Source of the DNA: an uncultured Oscillospiraceae bacterium
GTDB lineage: Bacteria; Bacillota; Clostridia; Oscillospirales; Oscillospiraceae
NCBI GenBank assembly: GCA_934615645.1
Contig: CAKTTR010000004.1
Coordinates: forward strand, 1-47,809
DNA length: 47,809 bases
Direction: 5' to 3'
The translations under genes and the position numbers were made by a program. The notes under the pieces were generated by a model. The model did not search any database. It worked only from the letters and a program-made list of their open reading frames with translations, and was not told where the DNA came from. This document shows positions 17,481 through 27,074 of this stretch, piece by piece (positions within the stretch are counted from its first letter, which is position 1; each line of letters starts with the position of its first letter).

Positions 17481-18632
17481 TTATTCTGCGGAGAAGTCTG
17501 CTGGGCGCTGGGGCCGGACGCCGAAATGCCAGGCGATGGCGTCGGCGATGCGGCCGCAGGCGTTGCCGTCGCCGTAGGGGTTGACGGCTTTGGCCATTTT
17601 CTCATAGGCCGCCGGATCGTCCAGCAAGGTATTTGCCATGGCGACGATGCGTTCCGTCTCGACGCCCGCCAGCTTCGCCGTCCCGGCGGCGATGGCCTCG
17701 GGGCGCTCCGTCTCCCGGCGCATGACGAGGACAGGCTTGCCCAGGGCGGGCGCCTCCTCCTGCAGGCCGCCGGAATCCGTCATGACAAGATAAGACCGGG
17801 CCATGAGGTTGTGCATCTCCTCAACATTGATGGGGTCGATGAGGCAGACATTGGGGATGCCCCCCAGATTCCGCCCGGCGCACTCCCGGACGACGGGGCT
17901 CAGATGCACCGGATAGACAAACGTCACATCCGGATGCGCCGCGGCGATCTCGCGGACCGCCTGCATGATATCCTCCATCGGCTTGCCGTAATTCTCCCGC
18001 CGGTGGCAGGTCAGCGTGATGATACGCCGCCCGGCAAAGTCCAGCGCGTTCAATTCCGGCGTCGTAAACTGAAAATCAGGCCGGACCGTCGTCTTCATCG
18101 CGTCGATGGCAGTGTTGCCGGTGATAAAGATCTCCCCGGCGATGGCCTCCCGGCGCAGGTTCTCCGCGTTGGCCCGGGTGGGGGAAAAATGCAGCGTCGC
18201 GATATCGCCGACCAGTGTCCGGTTCATCTCCTCCGGGAAGGGGGAGTATTTGTCCCAGGTCCGCAGGCCCGCCTCGACGTGGCCCACCGGGATCTTGTGA
18301 TAGAACGCCGCCAGCGCCCCGGCAAACGTCGTGGACGTATCGCCGTGGACGAGGATCATATCCGGCTGGGCCTCGTCGATGACATGGTCCATCCCCAGCA
18401 GGGTCTTCGTCGTGATGGTCGAGAGGGTCTGGCTCTTTTCCATGATATCCAGGTCATAGTCGCCCTGGAGATGGAAAATTTCCATGACGGAATCCAGCAT
18501 CTGGCGGTGCTGCCCCGTCAGGCAGCAGATGCTCTCGAAGCAATCCCGGGCCGCCAGCTCCTTGACCAGGGGGGCCATTTTGATGGCCTCCGGTCTCGTC
18601 CCAAACACGGACATGATTTTAAATTTCTTCAT
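17481..18632 (-). CDS. wecB: UDP-N-acetylglucosamine 2-epimerase (non-hydrolysing)
   Basis: Cytoplasmic enzyme (383 residues) that interconverts UDP-GlcNAc and UDP-ManNAc for wall teichoic acid or other surface glycopolymers. Family segments are all present: FGTRPEAIKMAPL at the N-terminus, VHGDTSTTFAGALAAFYHKIPVGHVEAGLRT, FPEEMNR, TCHRRENYGKP and TDSGGLQEEAPALGKPVLVMRRETERPEA. Full length. Its start overlaps the upstream wecA stop by four bases, so the two are translationally coupled and probably act in one pathway. Confidence 0.96.
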   Translation of the reverse strand: MKKFKIMSVFGTRPEAIKMAPLVKELAARDCFESICCLTGQHRQMLDSVMEIFHLQGDYDLDIMEKSQTLSTITTKTLLGMDHVIDEAQPDMILVHGDTSTTFAGALAAFYHKIPVGHVEAGLRTWDKYSPFPEEMNRTLVGDIATLHFSPTRANAENLRREAIAGEIFITGNTAIDAMKTTVRPDFQFTTPELNALDFAGRRIITLTCHRRENYGKPMEDIMQAVREIAAAHPDVTFVYPVHLSPVVRECAGRNLGGIPNVCLIDPINVEEMHNLMARSYLVMTDSGGLQEEAPALGKPVLVMRRETERPEAIAAGTAKLAGVETERIVAMANTLLDDPAAYEKMAKAVNPYGDGNACGRIADAIAWHFGVRPQRPADFSAE

Positions 18633-19741
18633 TTCGATTCTCCTTCATCCTCCGCCGGGGGCACCGGGGCTTCGCCGTCTGGCGCTTTGCCGTGCTTCCG
18701 GGGGTAAATAAAGATCATTTCAAAGCCGATGGCTCCGACCACGAACACGCTGCCGATCAAAATCAGCGCCTTCACCTCGCCGGAGCTGGTCAGCACCACG
18801 GCAGCCAGGCCCAGGATCGCCGTCAGCATATACGTGATGGCGACGGACTGCTTCTGGCTGAAGCCCATGTCGATGAGCCGATGGTGGACATGCCCCCGGT
18901 CGGCCTTCATCGGGTTCTGCCCCTTGGCCAGCCGCCGGATGATGGCAAAGCAAATGTCAAAAATCGGCACGCCCAAGATCAGGAACGGCACAGCAAACGA
19001 GATGATGGCATAGAGCTTGAACAGCCCCTGGATGGAGACCGTCGCCAGGATAAAGCCCAAAAATGTCGAACCGGTGTCGCCCATGAAAATTTTGGCCGGG
19101 TTAAAATTATACGGGATAAAGCCCAGGCACGCGCCCAGCAGCGCCGCCATAATGACAGCGATATTATTCTCCGCGACCATGAGCGCCACGACAAGCATCG
19201 TCGCCGCGCTGATGCCGGAGACGCCGACGGCCAGGCCGTCCAGCCCGTCGATAAAGTTGACGGCGTTGGTGATCGCCACGATCCAGATGATCGTGATCGT
19301 CACGGAAAGCCACTCGGGCAGCGCCATATATGTCGCCGCAGAGCCGGGCACCGGGTTGGAGAGGAATTCGATCCTGCAGCCGTGCAGCACGACGACGACC
19401 GCCGCGAAGATCTGCACGACGAATTTCGGCAGCGCCGGCAGCGCCATGATATCGTCCAGCACGCCCAACACGACGATGATCGTCGCGCCCAGCAGGATGC
19501 CCTTGGTCTGCGTGTCGATCTGGGCGAAGATCAGAACGCTGAACATGAATGCGATAAAGATCGCCAGCCCCCCCAGCCGGGGGATCGGAACCTTGTGCAT
19601 ACGCCGGTTGTCCTTCGGCACATCCACCGCACCGACCTTATAGGCAAGCAGCTTCACCAGGGGCGTGGCCAAAAAGCTGACGCCTGCCGCCAGGAGCACC
19701 GCGCCCAGCATAAAAAGCACAAAATGGAGTTGGGATGACAA
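18629..19741 (-). CDS. wecA: UDP-GlcNAc:undecaprenyl-phosphate GlcNAc-1-phosphate transferase (WecA/TagO family)
   Basis: Polytopic membrane enzyme (370 residues) that loads GlcNAc-1-P onto undecaprenyl phosphate, the first lipid-linked step of wall glycopolymers. Motifs: DVPKDNRRMHKVPIPRLGG, AITNAVNFIDGLDGLAVGVS (aspartate motif), IFMGDTGSTFLGF and DRGHVHHRLIDMGFSQ (C-terminal HxHH). About eleven hydrophobic helices. The start is a TTG at 19741 with AAAGGA upstream at a somewhat long distance. It lies between trpS (34 bases upstream) and wecB. Its role as anchor-polymer synthesis for SLH proteins in this window is plausible but inferred. Confidence 0.93.
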   Translation of the reverse strand: MSSQLHFVLFMLGAVLLAAGVSFLATPLVKLLAYKVGAVDVPKDNRRMHKVPIPRLGGLAIFIAFMFSVLIFAQIDTQTKGILLGATIIVVLGVLDDIMALPALPKFVVQIFAAVVVVLHGCRIEFLSNPVPGSAATYMALPEWLSVTITIIWIVAITNAVNFIDGLDGLAVGVSGISAATMLVVALMVAENNIAVIMAALLGACLGFIPYNFNPAKIFMGDTGSTFLGFILATVSIQGLFKLYAIISFAVPFLILGVPIFDICFAIIRRLAKGQNPMKADRGHVHHRLIDMGFSQKQSVAITYMLTAILGLAAVVLTSSGEVKALILIGSVFVVGAIGFEMIFIYPRKHGKAPDGEAPVPPAEDEGESK

Positions 19742-19775
19742 GTACCGTCACGTCCTTTCCCGCAGCGGCAGCTGC

Positions 19776-20768
19776 TTACTTGGCCACGAAGCCGATTTTT
19801 TTCTGCACCTTGCGCAGCGTCTTGTTGGCCAAGTACTGGGCCTGCTCCGCGCCGCGCTTATAGATGGATTCAAGGTACGCCTTATCCTGCATCAGCCGCT
19901 CGGCCTCCTCCCGGATAGGACGCATTTTCTCAATCACGGCCTCGCCGACAGCGGGCTTGAAAACGCCATAGCCCTGGCCTGCAAATTCGGCCTCCGCCTC
20001 GGCCATCGTCTTGCCGGTGGCGGCGCAGTAGATCGTCAGCAGGTTCGAGATGCCGGGCTTGTTCTCCTTATCATAATGCACGCTGGCCTCGCAGTCCGTA
20101 ACAGCGCGCTTGAATTTGCGCAGAATATCCTCCGGCTTGTCCATCAGATAGACGCAGCCGTCCGGGTCAGACTTGGACATCTTGCTCGTCGGATTGCCCA
20201 GGCTCATGATCTTCGCCCCCAGCTTCGGGATGAAGGGCTCCGGCAGAGTGAAGGTGTCAGAATAGACGCCGTTGAACCGCTGGGCGATATCCCGGCAGAG
20301 CTCCACATGCTGCTTCTGGTCCACCCCCACCGGGACAAGGTCCGCTTGGTAAAGCAGGATATCCGCCGCCATCAAAACGGGGTAGGTAAACAGGCCCGCC
20401 GTGATATTATCGGCGTGCTTTTTCGACTTGTCCTTAAACTGGGTCATCCGGCTCAGCTCGCCGAACTGGGTGTAACAGCCCAGGATCCAGCTGAGCTCCG
20501 CATGCTGCGGCACGTGGCTCTGGATGAACATGATGTTCTTCTCCGGGTCCAGCCCGCAGGCGATATACTGCGCCAGCTGCGCCAGGCTCCGCCGCCGCAG
20601 CTCCGCCGGGACCTGGCGGACCGTGATGGCGTGCATATCCACGATGCAATAGATGCAATCGTAATCGTCCTGCAGATCGACCCAGTTTTTGATTGCACCC
20701 ATATAAGAGCCCAGGGTCAGCTCCCCGCTGGGCTGGATGCCGCTAAAAATACGTTTTTTCTCTTCCAT
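19776..20768 (-). CDS. trpS: Tryptophanyl-tRNA synthetase
   Basis: Class I aminoacyl-tRNA synthetase of 330 residues charging tRNA-Trp. The ATP-site motif appears as PSGELTLGSYMGA (variant of HIGH) and the second signature as SKMSKSDPDG. Length is normal. The gene starts a run trpS-wecA-wecB on one strand and is divergent from gltX, sharing a 142-base promoter region. No T-box is seen upstream. Confidence 0.97.
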   Translation of the reverse strand: MEEKKRIFSGIQPSGELTLGSYMGAIKNWVDLQDDYDCIYCIVDMHAITVRQVPAELRRRSLAQLAQYIACGLDPEKNIMFIQSHVPQHAELSWILGCYTQFGELSRMTQFKDKSKKHADNITAGLFTYPVLMAADILLYQADLVPVGVDQKQHVELCRDIAQRFNGVYSDTFTLPEPFIPKLGAKIMSLGNPTSKMSKSDPDGCVYLMDKPEDILRKFKRAVTDCEASVHYDKENKPGISNLLTIYCAATGKTMAEAEAEFAGQGYGVFKPAVGEAVIEKMRPIREEAERLMQDKAYLESIYKRGAEQAQYLANKTLRKVQKKIGFVAK

Positions 20769-20808
20769 CAGGCAAATACCTTCTTTAGTTTAAATTTGAC
20801 TCCCACGT

Positions 20809-20837
20809 ATTCTAACACATTTTGCAAAGTATCGCAA
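20809..20837 (-). promoter_or_regulatory. trpS promoter
   Basis: Minus strand: TTGCGA (20837-20832), a 17-base spacer, and TAGAAT (20814-20809). The divergent gltX -35 starts only seven bases beyond its -35. Confidence 0.75.
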
Positions 20838-20844
20838 CAAAGCA

Positions 20845-20874
20845 TTGACAGAAACCCGCAAAGAAATGTAAAAT
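20845..20874 (+). promoter_or_regulatory. gltX promoter
   Basis: TTGACA (20845-20850), an 18-base spacer, and TAAAAT (20869-20874). Confidence 0.8.
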
Positions 20875-20910
20875 AACCGCAGAACGTAAAATTACGGAGG
20901 TACCAAGTAC

Positions 20911-22398
20911 ATGGATTTCTTTGACGAGATGGAAGCGCGCATCCCCCGGGGCGAGGTCCGCACCCGGTTTGCGCCCAGCCCCACCGGCTATATGCATATC
21001 GGCAATCTTCGCACCGCCCTGTATACCTGGCTCATCGCCCGCCGGGCCGGCGGCAAATTTATCCTGCGCATTGAAGATACGGACCAGGGCCGCCTGGTCG
21101 AAGGCGCGGTCGACGTCATCTACAACACCATGGCCCAGTGCGGCCTGGATCACGACGAAGGCCCCGATGTCGGCGGCCCTGTCGGCCCCTATATCCAGTC
21201 CCAGCGGCAGGACCTCTTCGGCAAGTACGCAAAGCTTCTCGTCGAAAAAGGCGGCGCGTACTACTGCTTCTGCCAGAAAAGTGACGACGGCACTGCCCCC
21301 GAGGGCGGCGCAGCCGTCGCCAAGCACACCTGCGGCTGCCCGCAGCTGAGCCCGGCGGAGATCCAGGAAAAGCTGCAAAGCGGTGCGCCCTACGTCATCC
21401 GCCAGAAGATCCCCCGCACCGGCGCGACGACATTCCACGATATCACCTTTGGCGATATCACCGTGGAGAATAAGGAGATGGAGGACCAGGTCCTGCTGAA
21501 GTCCGACGGTCTGCCGACCTATAACTTCGCCAACGTTGTGGACGATCACCTCATGGGCATCACCCACGTCGTCCGCGGCAGCGAGTACCTCTCCTCTGCC
21601 CCGAAGTACAATCTGCTCTACCAGGCCTTCGGCTGGCCGGTGCCGGAATATGTCCACTGCTCCCCCGTCATGCGGGACGCGCAGCATAAAATGTCCAAGC
21701 GCCACGGCGACCCGAGCTTTGAGGACCTGCTCGCCCAGGGCTTTTTGACGGAGGCCGTCCTCAACTATGTCGCGCTGCTGGGTTGGTCGCCCCGGGGTGA
21801 GCTGGCAGAGCAGGAGTTTTTCACCCTGCCGGAGCTTGTCCAGGCGTTTGACATCGCGGGCATCTCCAAATCCCCCGCCGTCTTTGACCTTGCCAAGCTG
21901 CGCTGGATGAACGGCGAGTATATCAAGAAGCTGTCGCCGGAGGCGTTTTTTGCCAAGGCGGAGCCCTGGCTGCGCCAGGCCATCCAGACCCCGTCCATCG
22001 ACCTGCGGGCCGTGGCGGCGCTCATCCAGCCCCGCTGCGAGGTCCTGGGGGATATCCCGGAGAAGGTCGCATTTTTGCAGGCCCTGCCGGCATATGACAA
22101 CGCCCTCTATATTCACAAAAAATCTAAGACGAACCTGGAAAACAGCCTGGAGAGCCTGGAAGCAGCCCTGCCCGTCCTGGAAGGTCTTGCCGACTGGACG
22201 AACGCCGGGCTCTACGACGCCCTGACCGCCCTGGCAAGCTGCCGGGAGGTCAAAAACGCCGTGATCCTCTGGCCGGTGCGCGTCGCCATCTCCGGCCTGC
22301 AGTCCACCCCCGGCGGCGCGACGGAGCTTGCCGCCCTGCTGGGCAAGGACGAGACGCTGCGCCGCATCCGCCAAGGCATCGCCCAGCTGCGCGCCTGA
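20911..22398 (+). CDS. gltX: Glutamyl-tRNA synthetase
   Basis: Class I synthetase of 495 residues. The HIGH signature reads PSPTGYMHIGNLRTALYTWL and the KMSKS signature HKMSKRHGD; a Cys-rich stretch (YYCFCQ...HTCGC, about residues 117-146) could hold zinc as in many GluRS enzymes. Whether it is discriminating or also charges tRNA-Gln cannot be told here; a GatCAB partner is outside the window. GGAGG precedes the start. Followed 20 bases later by an unrelated membrane protein gene. Confidence 0.96.
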   Translation: MDFFDEMEARIPRGEVRTRFAPSPTGYMHIGNLRTALYTWLIARRAGGKFILRIEDTDQGRLVEGAVDVIYNTMAQCGLDHDEGPDVGGPVGPYIQSQRQDLFGKYAKLLVEKGGAYYCFCQKSDDGTAPEGGAAVAKHTCGCPQLSPAEIQEKLQSGAPYVIRQKIPRTGATTFHDITFGDITVENKEMEDQVLLKSDGLPTYNFANVVDDHLMGITHVVRGSEYLSSAPKYNLLYQAFGWPVPEYVHCSPVMRDAQHKMSKRHGDPSFEDLLAQGFLTEAVLNYVALLGWSPRGELAEQEFFTLPELVQAFDIAGISKSPAVFDLAKLRWMNGEYIKKLSPEAFFAKAEPWLRQAIQTPSIDLRAVAALIQPRCEVLGDIPEKVAFLQALPAYDNALYIHKKSKTNLENSLESLEAALPVLEGLADWTNAGLYDALTALASCREVKNAVILWPVRVAISGLQSTPGGATELAALLGKDETLRRIRQGIAQLRA

Positions 22399-22417
22399 CC
22401 CAGAAAGGCGGGACGCT

Positions 22418-23176
22418 TTGCTGACAGGCTTTCAGACCTTCCTCATCCTACTTTACCTTTTCTTCTTCGGCTCCATCGCCGGATGGGGGCTGGAGCTGCT
22501 GTTCCGGCGCTTTATCTCCCGGGCAAACCCGGACCGGCAGTGGCTCAACCCCGGCTTTCTGATCGGGCCGTACCTGCCGCTGTACGGGACGGGTACCGTC
22601 GCGCTCTTTGCCCTGTCCAGCATTCAGGAGGCCGTCTTTGGCGGCCTGGGGCATGGCATCGCCCTCTATGGCATCCTGTTTCTCGTCATGGCCCTGGCCA
22701 TGACGGCCATTGAGTATATCGCGGGCCTGATCTTCATCAAGGGCTTCCATGTCAAGCTCTGGGATTACACCGGCCAGTGGGGCAATATTCAGGGGATCAT
22801 CTGCCCGAAGTTCACCCTCATCTGGGGCGCGCTTTCGATCATCTATTACCTGCTGCTCTATCCGCCGCTGCGGCGGTTTGTGGAGTGGTTCGTCCTCCAT
22901 CCCCTCTCATCCTTCGCCGTGGGCATGATCTTCGGCATCTTCCTCATCGACTGCGGCTATAGTATGCACCTGGGCACGCTGCTGCGGCGCAAGGCCAACG
23001 AGATCGACGCCATCGTCGATATGCAGGCCTTCCAACGCGAGAGCCGCAAGCTGGGCCGCTTCTTCCAGCTCCCCCGCTACCGCCCCCTCGCCGAACGCAT
23101 CGACCGCTTCGACCTCTTCCTCCGCCGCACCCCCGCCAAACTGGCCGAAGAAAAAAACGAAAAACCCGCACCCTAA
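22418..23176 (+). CDS. CmpB-type (putative ABC transporter type IV) membrane protein
   Basis: Integral membrane protein of 252 residues with about six helices. It shows the family's conserved segments NPGFLIGPYLPLYGTG, GIALYGILFLVM, LWDYTGQWGNIQGIICPKFTLIWGAL and the C-terminal basic tail. The family is annotated as 'putative ABC transporter permease' but has no proven substrate. A TTG at 22418 is taken as start because it follows AAAGG and precedes the first helix directly; upstream in-frame codons fall inside gltX. Likely co-transcribed with gltX. Confidence 0.85.
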   Translation: MLTGFQTFLILLYLFFFGSIAGWGLELLFRRFISRANPDRQWLNPGFLIGPYLPLYGTGTVALFALSSIQEAVFGGLGHGIALYGILFLVMALAMTAIEYIAGLIFIKGFHVKLWDYTGQWGNIQGIICPKFTLIWGALSIIYYLLLYPPLRRFVEWFVLHPLSSFAVGMIFGIFLIDCGYSMHLGTLLRRKANEIDAIVDMQAFQRESRKLGRFFQLPRYRPLAERIDRFDLFLRRTPAKLAEEKNEKPAP

Positions 23177-23206
23177 TCATACACACCAAACGCACCAAAA
23201 GACACC

Positions 23207-23244
23207 AAGACACAGCATCCCCCACGGGACGCTGTGTCTTTTTA
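23207..23244 (+). terminator. Terminator of gltX-membrane protein transcript
   Basis: AAGACACAGC (23207-23216) pairs with GCTGTGTCTT (23231-23240); inner bases TCCC/GGGA extend the stem, and TTTT follows. Confidence 0.88.
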
Positions 23245-23253
23245 TCCCCCAAA

Positions 23254-23275
23254 AAGCCTCGCAGAATTTGCGCCC
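23254..23275 (+). repeat. Truncated family A repeat fragment
   Basis: AAGCCTCGCAGAATTTGCG matches the left end of the three full family A copies with one change, then homology stops after CCC. This is a remnant or aborted copy. Confidence 0.65.
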
Positions 23276-23276
23276 G

Positions 23277-23690
23277 AATGATAACAAAGGCTTTCGCAAT
23301 AATATCTTGCACAAAATCGTTTTTCCATTACAGCCATCCCGCAATCAATGCCCCACAGCCCCCCGAACACACACCGCTGCAAGCGCCCGCGCGCAGCGTA
23401 ACCACCGTCCGATGCTGCAAACTACCGGCCACGCCATCCCCCAAGCTACCTCCGCAGTCCGTAAGCTACAGCGAAGCGGCAAGCGGTCTGCTCACCGGCC
23501 ATCAGGGACGAATGCACGCGCAAATCTGCCTGGCACCTCGTACAGTATGCGGCGTCGATGACGGACGCAGTCCAGGCGAGCTCCTGGCGGGGATAGTGTG
23601 AAAGGGGCGGTCTTGGAGCCCCTTTCGCGTTCAATCAAAAAAGCATTTGCGCAGCAAATGCTAGGGCCGGACGCTTGCGGCCGGCCGCCC
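23277..23690. other. Gene-free stretch with hairpins
   Basis: No plausible coding gene, tRNA or known RNA is seen. Two perfect short hairpins are present: GAAAGGGGC/GCCCCTTTC (23600-23608 with 23618-23626) and GCATTTGC-GCA-GCAAATGC (23643-23661), followed by GGCCGG/CCGGCC arms. Composition is uneven and it may be decayed sequence. Confidence 0.5.
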
Positions 23691-23875
23691 CCCGCCTTTG
23701 GCGGCGTCTTTCTTCCCCGATTCTTTCTCCGCTGGAGAAGAAAGAATCGGGCCCCCGGAGGGCGCTAGATAAACTGTCTGGTAGACCTTGGCTTGTAGAA
23801 ATTTTCAAGTTTGTTTTTAAAGCCTGGTGGAATCGAGTACTGCGCTGGAAACTTGCTTTTGCAGTGCATCAATCT
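23691..23875 (+). repeat. Dispersed repeat family B, copy 2
   Basis: This matches 1-187: a GGCGTCTTTCTTCCCCGATT block, a hairpin with CCCGATTCTTTCT and AGAAAGAATCGGG arms, GGGCCCCCGGAGGGCGCTA, GTCTGGTAGA, an AAAGCCTGG(A/T)G(T/G)A-like block, TCGAGTACTGC and CTTGCTTTTGC. Point differences are spread evenly, so the two copies are old rather than recent duplicates. Confidence 0.75.
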
Positions 23876-24291
23876 CTCTACGCTGTATGGGTTCGACTTA
23901 ACCAATCGCGCTGCACTGCGCTTGCGCTCTTGGAGTCTTATCCATACACAAGGGGAGCCTTTTTTGTACCCCGGAGGGCTGGGGTGCCTGCGTCTCTTGT
24001 TGCAAAACCCCTCAGACGCGGCTAAAGCCGCGCCAGCTCCCCTTTCAGGGGAGCCTTTGGCTAAGTGCGGCGCTTGCAGGTGCAGTGCAAACTTGCAACA
24101 AGACCTCTCTGCTCTGCATGGGTTCAACTTAGCCAAACGCTGCACGTTTGGAGTCTCACCCAAGTCATCGCGTCCCGCGCTGACAGCTCCCCTTAAAAGG
24201 GGAGCCAAGGGCTCTGCGCCCTTCGGTGCCCAGCACCGCAACAGTTCGGCACGTAAGCACCGCATTCCCCCATCTCCCCGCTGCAAATACC
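23876..24291. repeat. Mosaic of short palindromic repeats (family C) and direct repeats
   Basis: Two direct copies of a 'CATGGGTTC(A/G)ACTTA(A/G)CCAA' type block (near 23886 and 24118), each followed by 'TTGGAGTCT', alternate with C-type units: GCGGC-TAAA-GCCGC then AGCTCCCCTTT-CAGGGGAGCC (24009-24056), and AGCTCCCCTTAAAAGGGGAGCC-like arms (about 24172-24215). No gene is supported. The region between 23177 and 24388 therefore contains a terminator, a repeat fragment and repeats only. Confidence 0.6.
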
Positions 24292-24327
24292 AAAAACCGG
24301 GGCTGCGGTGCAAAACAGCAGCCCCGG
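24292..24327 (-). terminator. Terminator of the large SLH protein gene
   Basis: CCGGGGCTGC (24297-24306) pairs with GCAGCCCCGG (24318-24327). On the minus strand five T follow the stem directly. It is 62 bases past the stop. Confidence 0.85.
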
Positions 24328-24388
24328 CGGGAGCGGGGGACTCGCCCCCGCGTGTTATTATTTGATCGCGTTTATTTCCCGATCGCGC

Positions 24389-26962
24389 TTATTTCTCGAT
24401 CTCGGCGCAGAAGCGCATCATAAACGTCGCCACCTGGGCGCGGGTCGTGCTGCCCCGCGGGTCCAGCAGGACCTTTTCGCCCTGCAGGTCGCCAGCCAGC
24501 AGGCCGCAGCCGTAGGCCCAGCGCATCGCCTCGACGGCGTAGGCCGAGATGCGGCCGTTGTCCTCGAAGGCGCCAAGGCCAGCGTCGCTGCCTGTCGAGA
24601 CGTCGCAGCCGGTGTACTTCGCATAGCGATAGAAGATCGCCATCATCTGCTCCCGGGTCACAACATCGTTGGGCCTGAACGTATCTGCGTCATACCCTGC
24701 GACGACGCCCACGGACTTCGCCCACACGATGGCGTCGTGATACCACGTGTCCGCCGCAACATCGGCAAAGCCCGCCGCGTTACCGGCTGCCGGGCTGCCG
24801 TTCAGCCGCCACAGCATGGCCGTGACCATGGCACGGGTCGTCGCGTCCTGCGGCGCGAAGATGTTCTGGCCGTAGCCGACCATCAGGCCGTTCTCCAGGC
24901 AGAAATGCACGCCGTCATGATACCAAGCCGTCGTCGTGGCATCCGTGAAGGGCCAGATGGGGCAGGTCTCATCCTTCGGGCAATCCCGGTAGCCGATATC
25001 CCACGGCTTCGCCTTGTACAGAATGATATACGGCGAAAATTCGCTAGCCTGCAGCGCAACGACGCCGTTCGCTGCGTCCTGGACGCTGGCGCTTGCCGTC
25101 TTGACTGCATCATCATGCAGGTACAGGACCCGCACGTCCTGCTCGTCCAGATCCAGCCCCGTCTTCAGCGTGATGCTGATGGGCGCGTCCGTCTTATGGA
25201 GCGCGATCTTCTCGACGCTGCCGAGAACCTCCTCGCCTTCCTTCGCCGTGACGCCCAGGGAGATCGTCAGCTCCCAGACCTGCGCCGACTCGTCCGCTGT
25301 CTTGGTGCCTTCCAGCGCCTTCGCCTGCTCGTCCGTCAGGTCGCCGGTCAAGGTCACTGTCAGGGTGATCTTCGCTTTGACCAGGCTTGCGCCGCTGCCC
25401 AGGAGCTGGCGCAGCTGAGCTGCTTCCTCGTCCGTCAGGCCGTCCGGCGTCTTGCCCGTCAGGACGTCCCGCAGCAGCTGCCGGGCCTGCTGGGCCAGGG
25501 CTGCCTTGTCGCTGTCTTTAACCTCTGCCGCCGCGCCGGTGGACGCGACGACCTTGACCTGGACATCCACATCGACGGCCAGCTTGCCGTCGCCATCGTC
25601 AGACGGCTCCTGGCTCCAGCTGTCGATCGCCTGCCACTGGGCCGTCAGCGTGAGATCTGCCTCCGGCGTCAGCGTCGCGCCGGGCAGATAGCGGTTCTCA
25701 CCATCGGACCACCCGGTGAAGACATAGCCTTCCTTCGTCGGCGCATCCTTGACGGTCACGCTCGTGCCGGGGTCGACGGTCTCCGTCGTCGGGTTCTCGT
25801 CATCCGCGTCGTGCTTGTAGGTCACAGTGACCTGGGGGATGGTATAGAGAGCCGCCCAGTTGCCGAGGGTGTAGCCTTCCCGGTAAGTCTCCTCCGCCGC
25901 GACCTTGTCGCCCTTCAAGACCTGGACCTTCCGGTCCGCCGTGTGCTGCCAGGTCAAGCCAGCATCCTTCGTGGTGACGGCTGTCTCCGTCTCCGCTGCC
26001 GGTGTCGTCTCGCCGGTGTACCAGACCAGGTTCGCATTCGTCGCCGTCACGTCCTCAGACAGGGTGCCGTCCTCGTTCTGGCCCCAGAATGCGCCATGGG
26101 TATTGTCCTTCGTGAACATCCAGATATCCGCCGTGCTGGCAAGCTCCAGCTTGTTGGCAAATTCTGCTTCCGTATCGTAATACGTGCCCACGCCGATGGC
26201 CTGGGCCTTGGCCCCTGCATAGGCGCGGACCCTTGCGGTGCCGGTGATGGCGATCTTGGCAAAGCCGCAGTCGAAGTCATTGCTTCTGCCGCCGCCGATG
26301 CCAGCGCCGCCGTCAGCGTTCATGCTATTGGCCTTGCCGCCGGTGGCGGTGACCGTACCGGAGGTGATGGCGATGGTCCCGCAGTCCGCCGTGCTGTCGC
26401 CGATGATATGATCCGCGCCGGACATCCAGATGCCGTTGCCGCCGATGCCCGCGCCGCCGCCATAGTAGACGCTGGTGATGCTGCTGTCAAAGCCGAAGTC
26501 GACCTTCTTGCCGACATCGCGGATCGTATCCGACCCTGCACCGCCTGTCGCCTGCAGGGAGCCCTCGCCGGAGATGGTCAGGCTCGCCCCGGGGGCGACG
26601 GCAATGCCAGCGTAGCCGCTGCTGCCTTCGACGCTATTTTCGCCCTGGAGCACCAGCTTCGCGCTGCCGCTCTTGACATAGATCGCCGGGGCGTATTTTA
26701 ACGTGTCCGCCGTCGTGTGCTTCAGGACGGCGCTGTTCATCGTCAGCGTGACGTCCCCCGTCAGGACGATGGCCTGGCTGTCCGTCGCCGTGCCGGTGAC
26801 GGTATACGCGCCGCCGCTTAGCGTCCAGACGCCGTCTGCCGCCGAGACTTCGCCCGACGCGCCGGTGACCGTTGCGCCGGTCTCACCCGCCAATACCACG
26901 CTGGGCATCAGCGTCAGGAGCATGCACAGGCAAACCAGCACGCTCAAGAGTCTTCTCCTCAT
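24389..26962 (-). CDS. Large secreted SLH-domain surface protein with beta-repeat region
   Basis: Exported protein of 857 residues. Signal peptide 1-25 (VVLAGE). Region 30-310 is a repetitive beta-type domain with Thr/Gly-rich strands and two GGAGIGG motifs (about 168-176 and 219-226), like right-handed beta-helix or carbohydrate-binding modules of gut Firmicutes surface proteins. Residues about 375-445 form an InlB-type B repeat (VTVTYKH...EGYVFTGWSDGENRYLPGATL...LTAQW). A Lys/Leu-rich stretch follows, then three SLH repeats (about 682-855). ATG at 26962 is chosen by AGGAGG and the signal peptide; an upstream start would place charged residues ahead of it. Role in adhesion or wall structure is inferred. 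Confidence 0.9.
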   Translation of the reverse strand: MRRRLLSVLVCLCMLLTLMPSVVLAGETGATVTGASGEVSAADGVWTLSGGAYTVTGTATDSQAIVLTGDVTLTMNSAVLKHTTADTLKYAPAIYVKSGSAKLVLQGENSVEGSSGYAGIAVAPGASLTISGEGSLQATGGAGSDTIRDVGKKVDFGFDSSITSVYYGGGAGIGGNGIWMSGADHIIGDSTADCGTIAITSGTVTATGGKANSMNADGGAGIGGGRSNDFDCGFAKIAITGTARVRAYAGAKAQAIGVGTYYDTEAEFANKLELASTADIWMFTKDNTHGAFWGQNEDGTLSEDVTATNANLVWYTGETTPAAETETAVTTKDAGLTWQHTADRKVQVLKGDKVAAEETYREGYTLGNWAALYTIPQVTVTYKHDADDENPTTETVDPGTSVTVKDAPTKEGYVFTGWSDGENRYLPGATLTPEADLTLTAQWQAIDSWSQEPSDDGDGKLAVDVDVQVKVVASTGAAAEVKDSDKAALAQQARQLLRDVLTGKTPDGLTDEEAAQLRQLLGSGASLVKAKITLTVTLTGDLTDEQAKALEGTKTADESAQVWELTISLGVTAKEGEEVLGSVEKIALHKTDAPISITLKTGLDLDEQDVRVLYLHDDAVKTASASVQDAANGVVALQASEFSPYIILYKAKPWDIGYRDCPKDETCPIWPFTDATTTAWYHDGVHFCLENGLMVGYGQNIFAPQDATTRAMVTAMLWRLNGSPAAGNAAGFADVAADTWYHDAIVWAKSVGVVAGYDADTFRPNDVVTREQMMAIFYRYAKYTGCDVSTGSDAGLGAFEDNGRISAYAVEAMRWAYGCGLLAGDLQGEKVLLDPRGSTTRAQVATFMMRFCAEIEK

Positions 26963-27074
26963 GATCGAATTCCTCCTCTGTTTTTTGCCCCGCAGGCCGC
27001 AAGCACCTGGGTGGCAGTTTGCCCGCGGCAGCGGCACTGCCCCGGGCGCGTTGTAGTAAGTATTTGCTACACCC

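Noticed and set aside
24308..26701. 797-residue open frame opposite the large SLH protein
   Set aside because: It arises from high GC and lack of stops on the opposite strand; there is no signal peptide or domain, and the SLH repeats on the minus strand are unmistakable.
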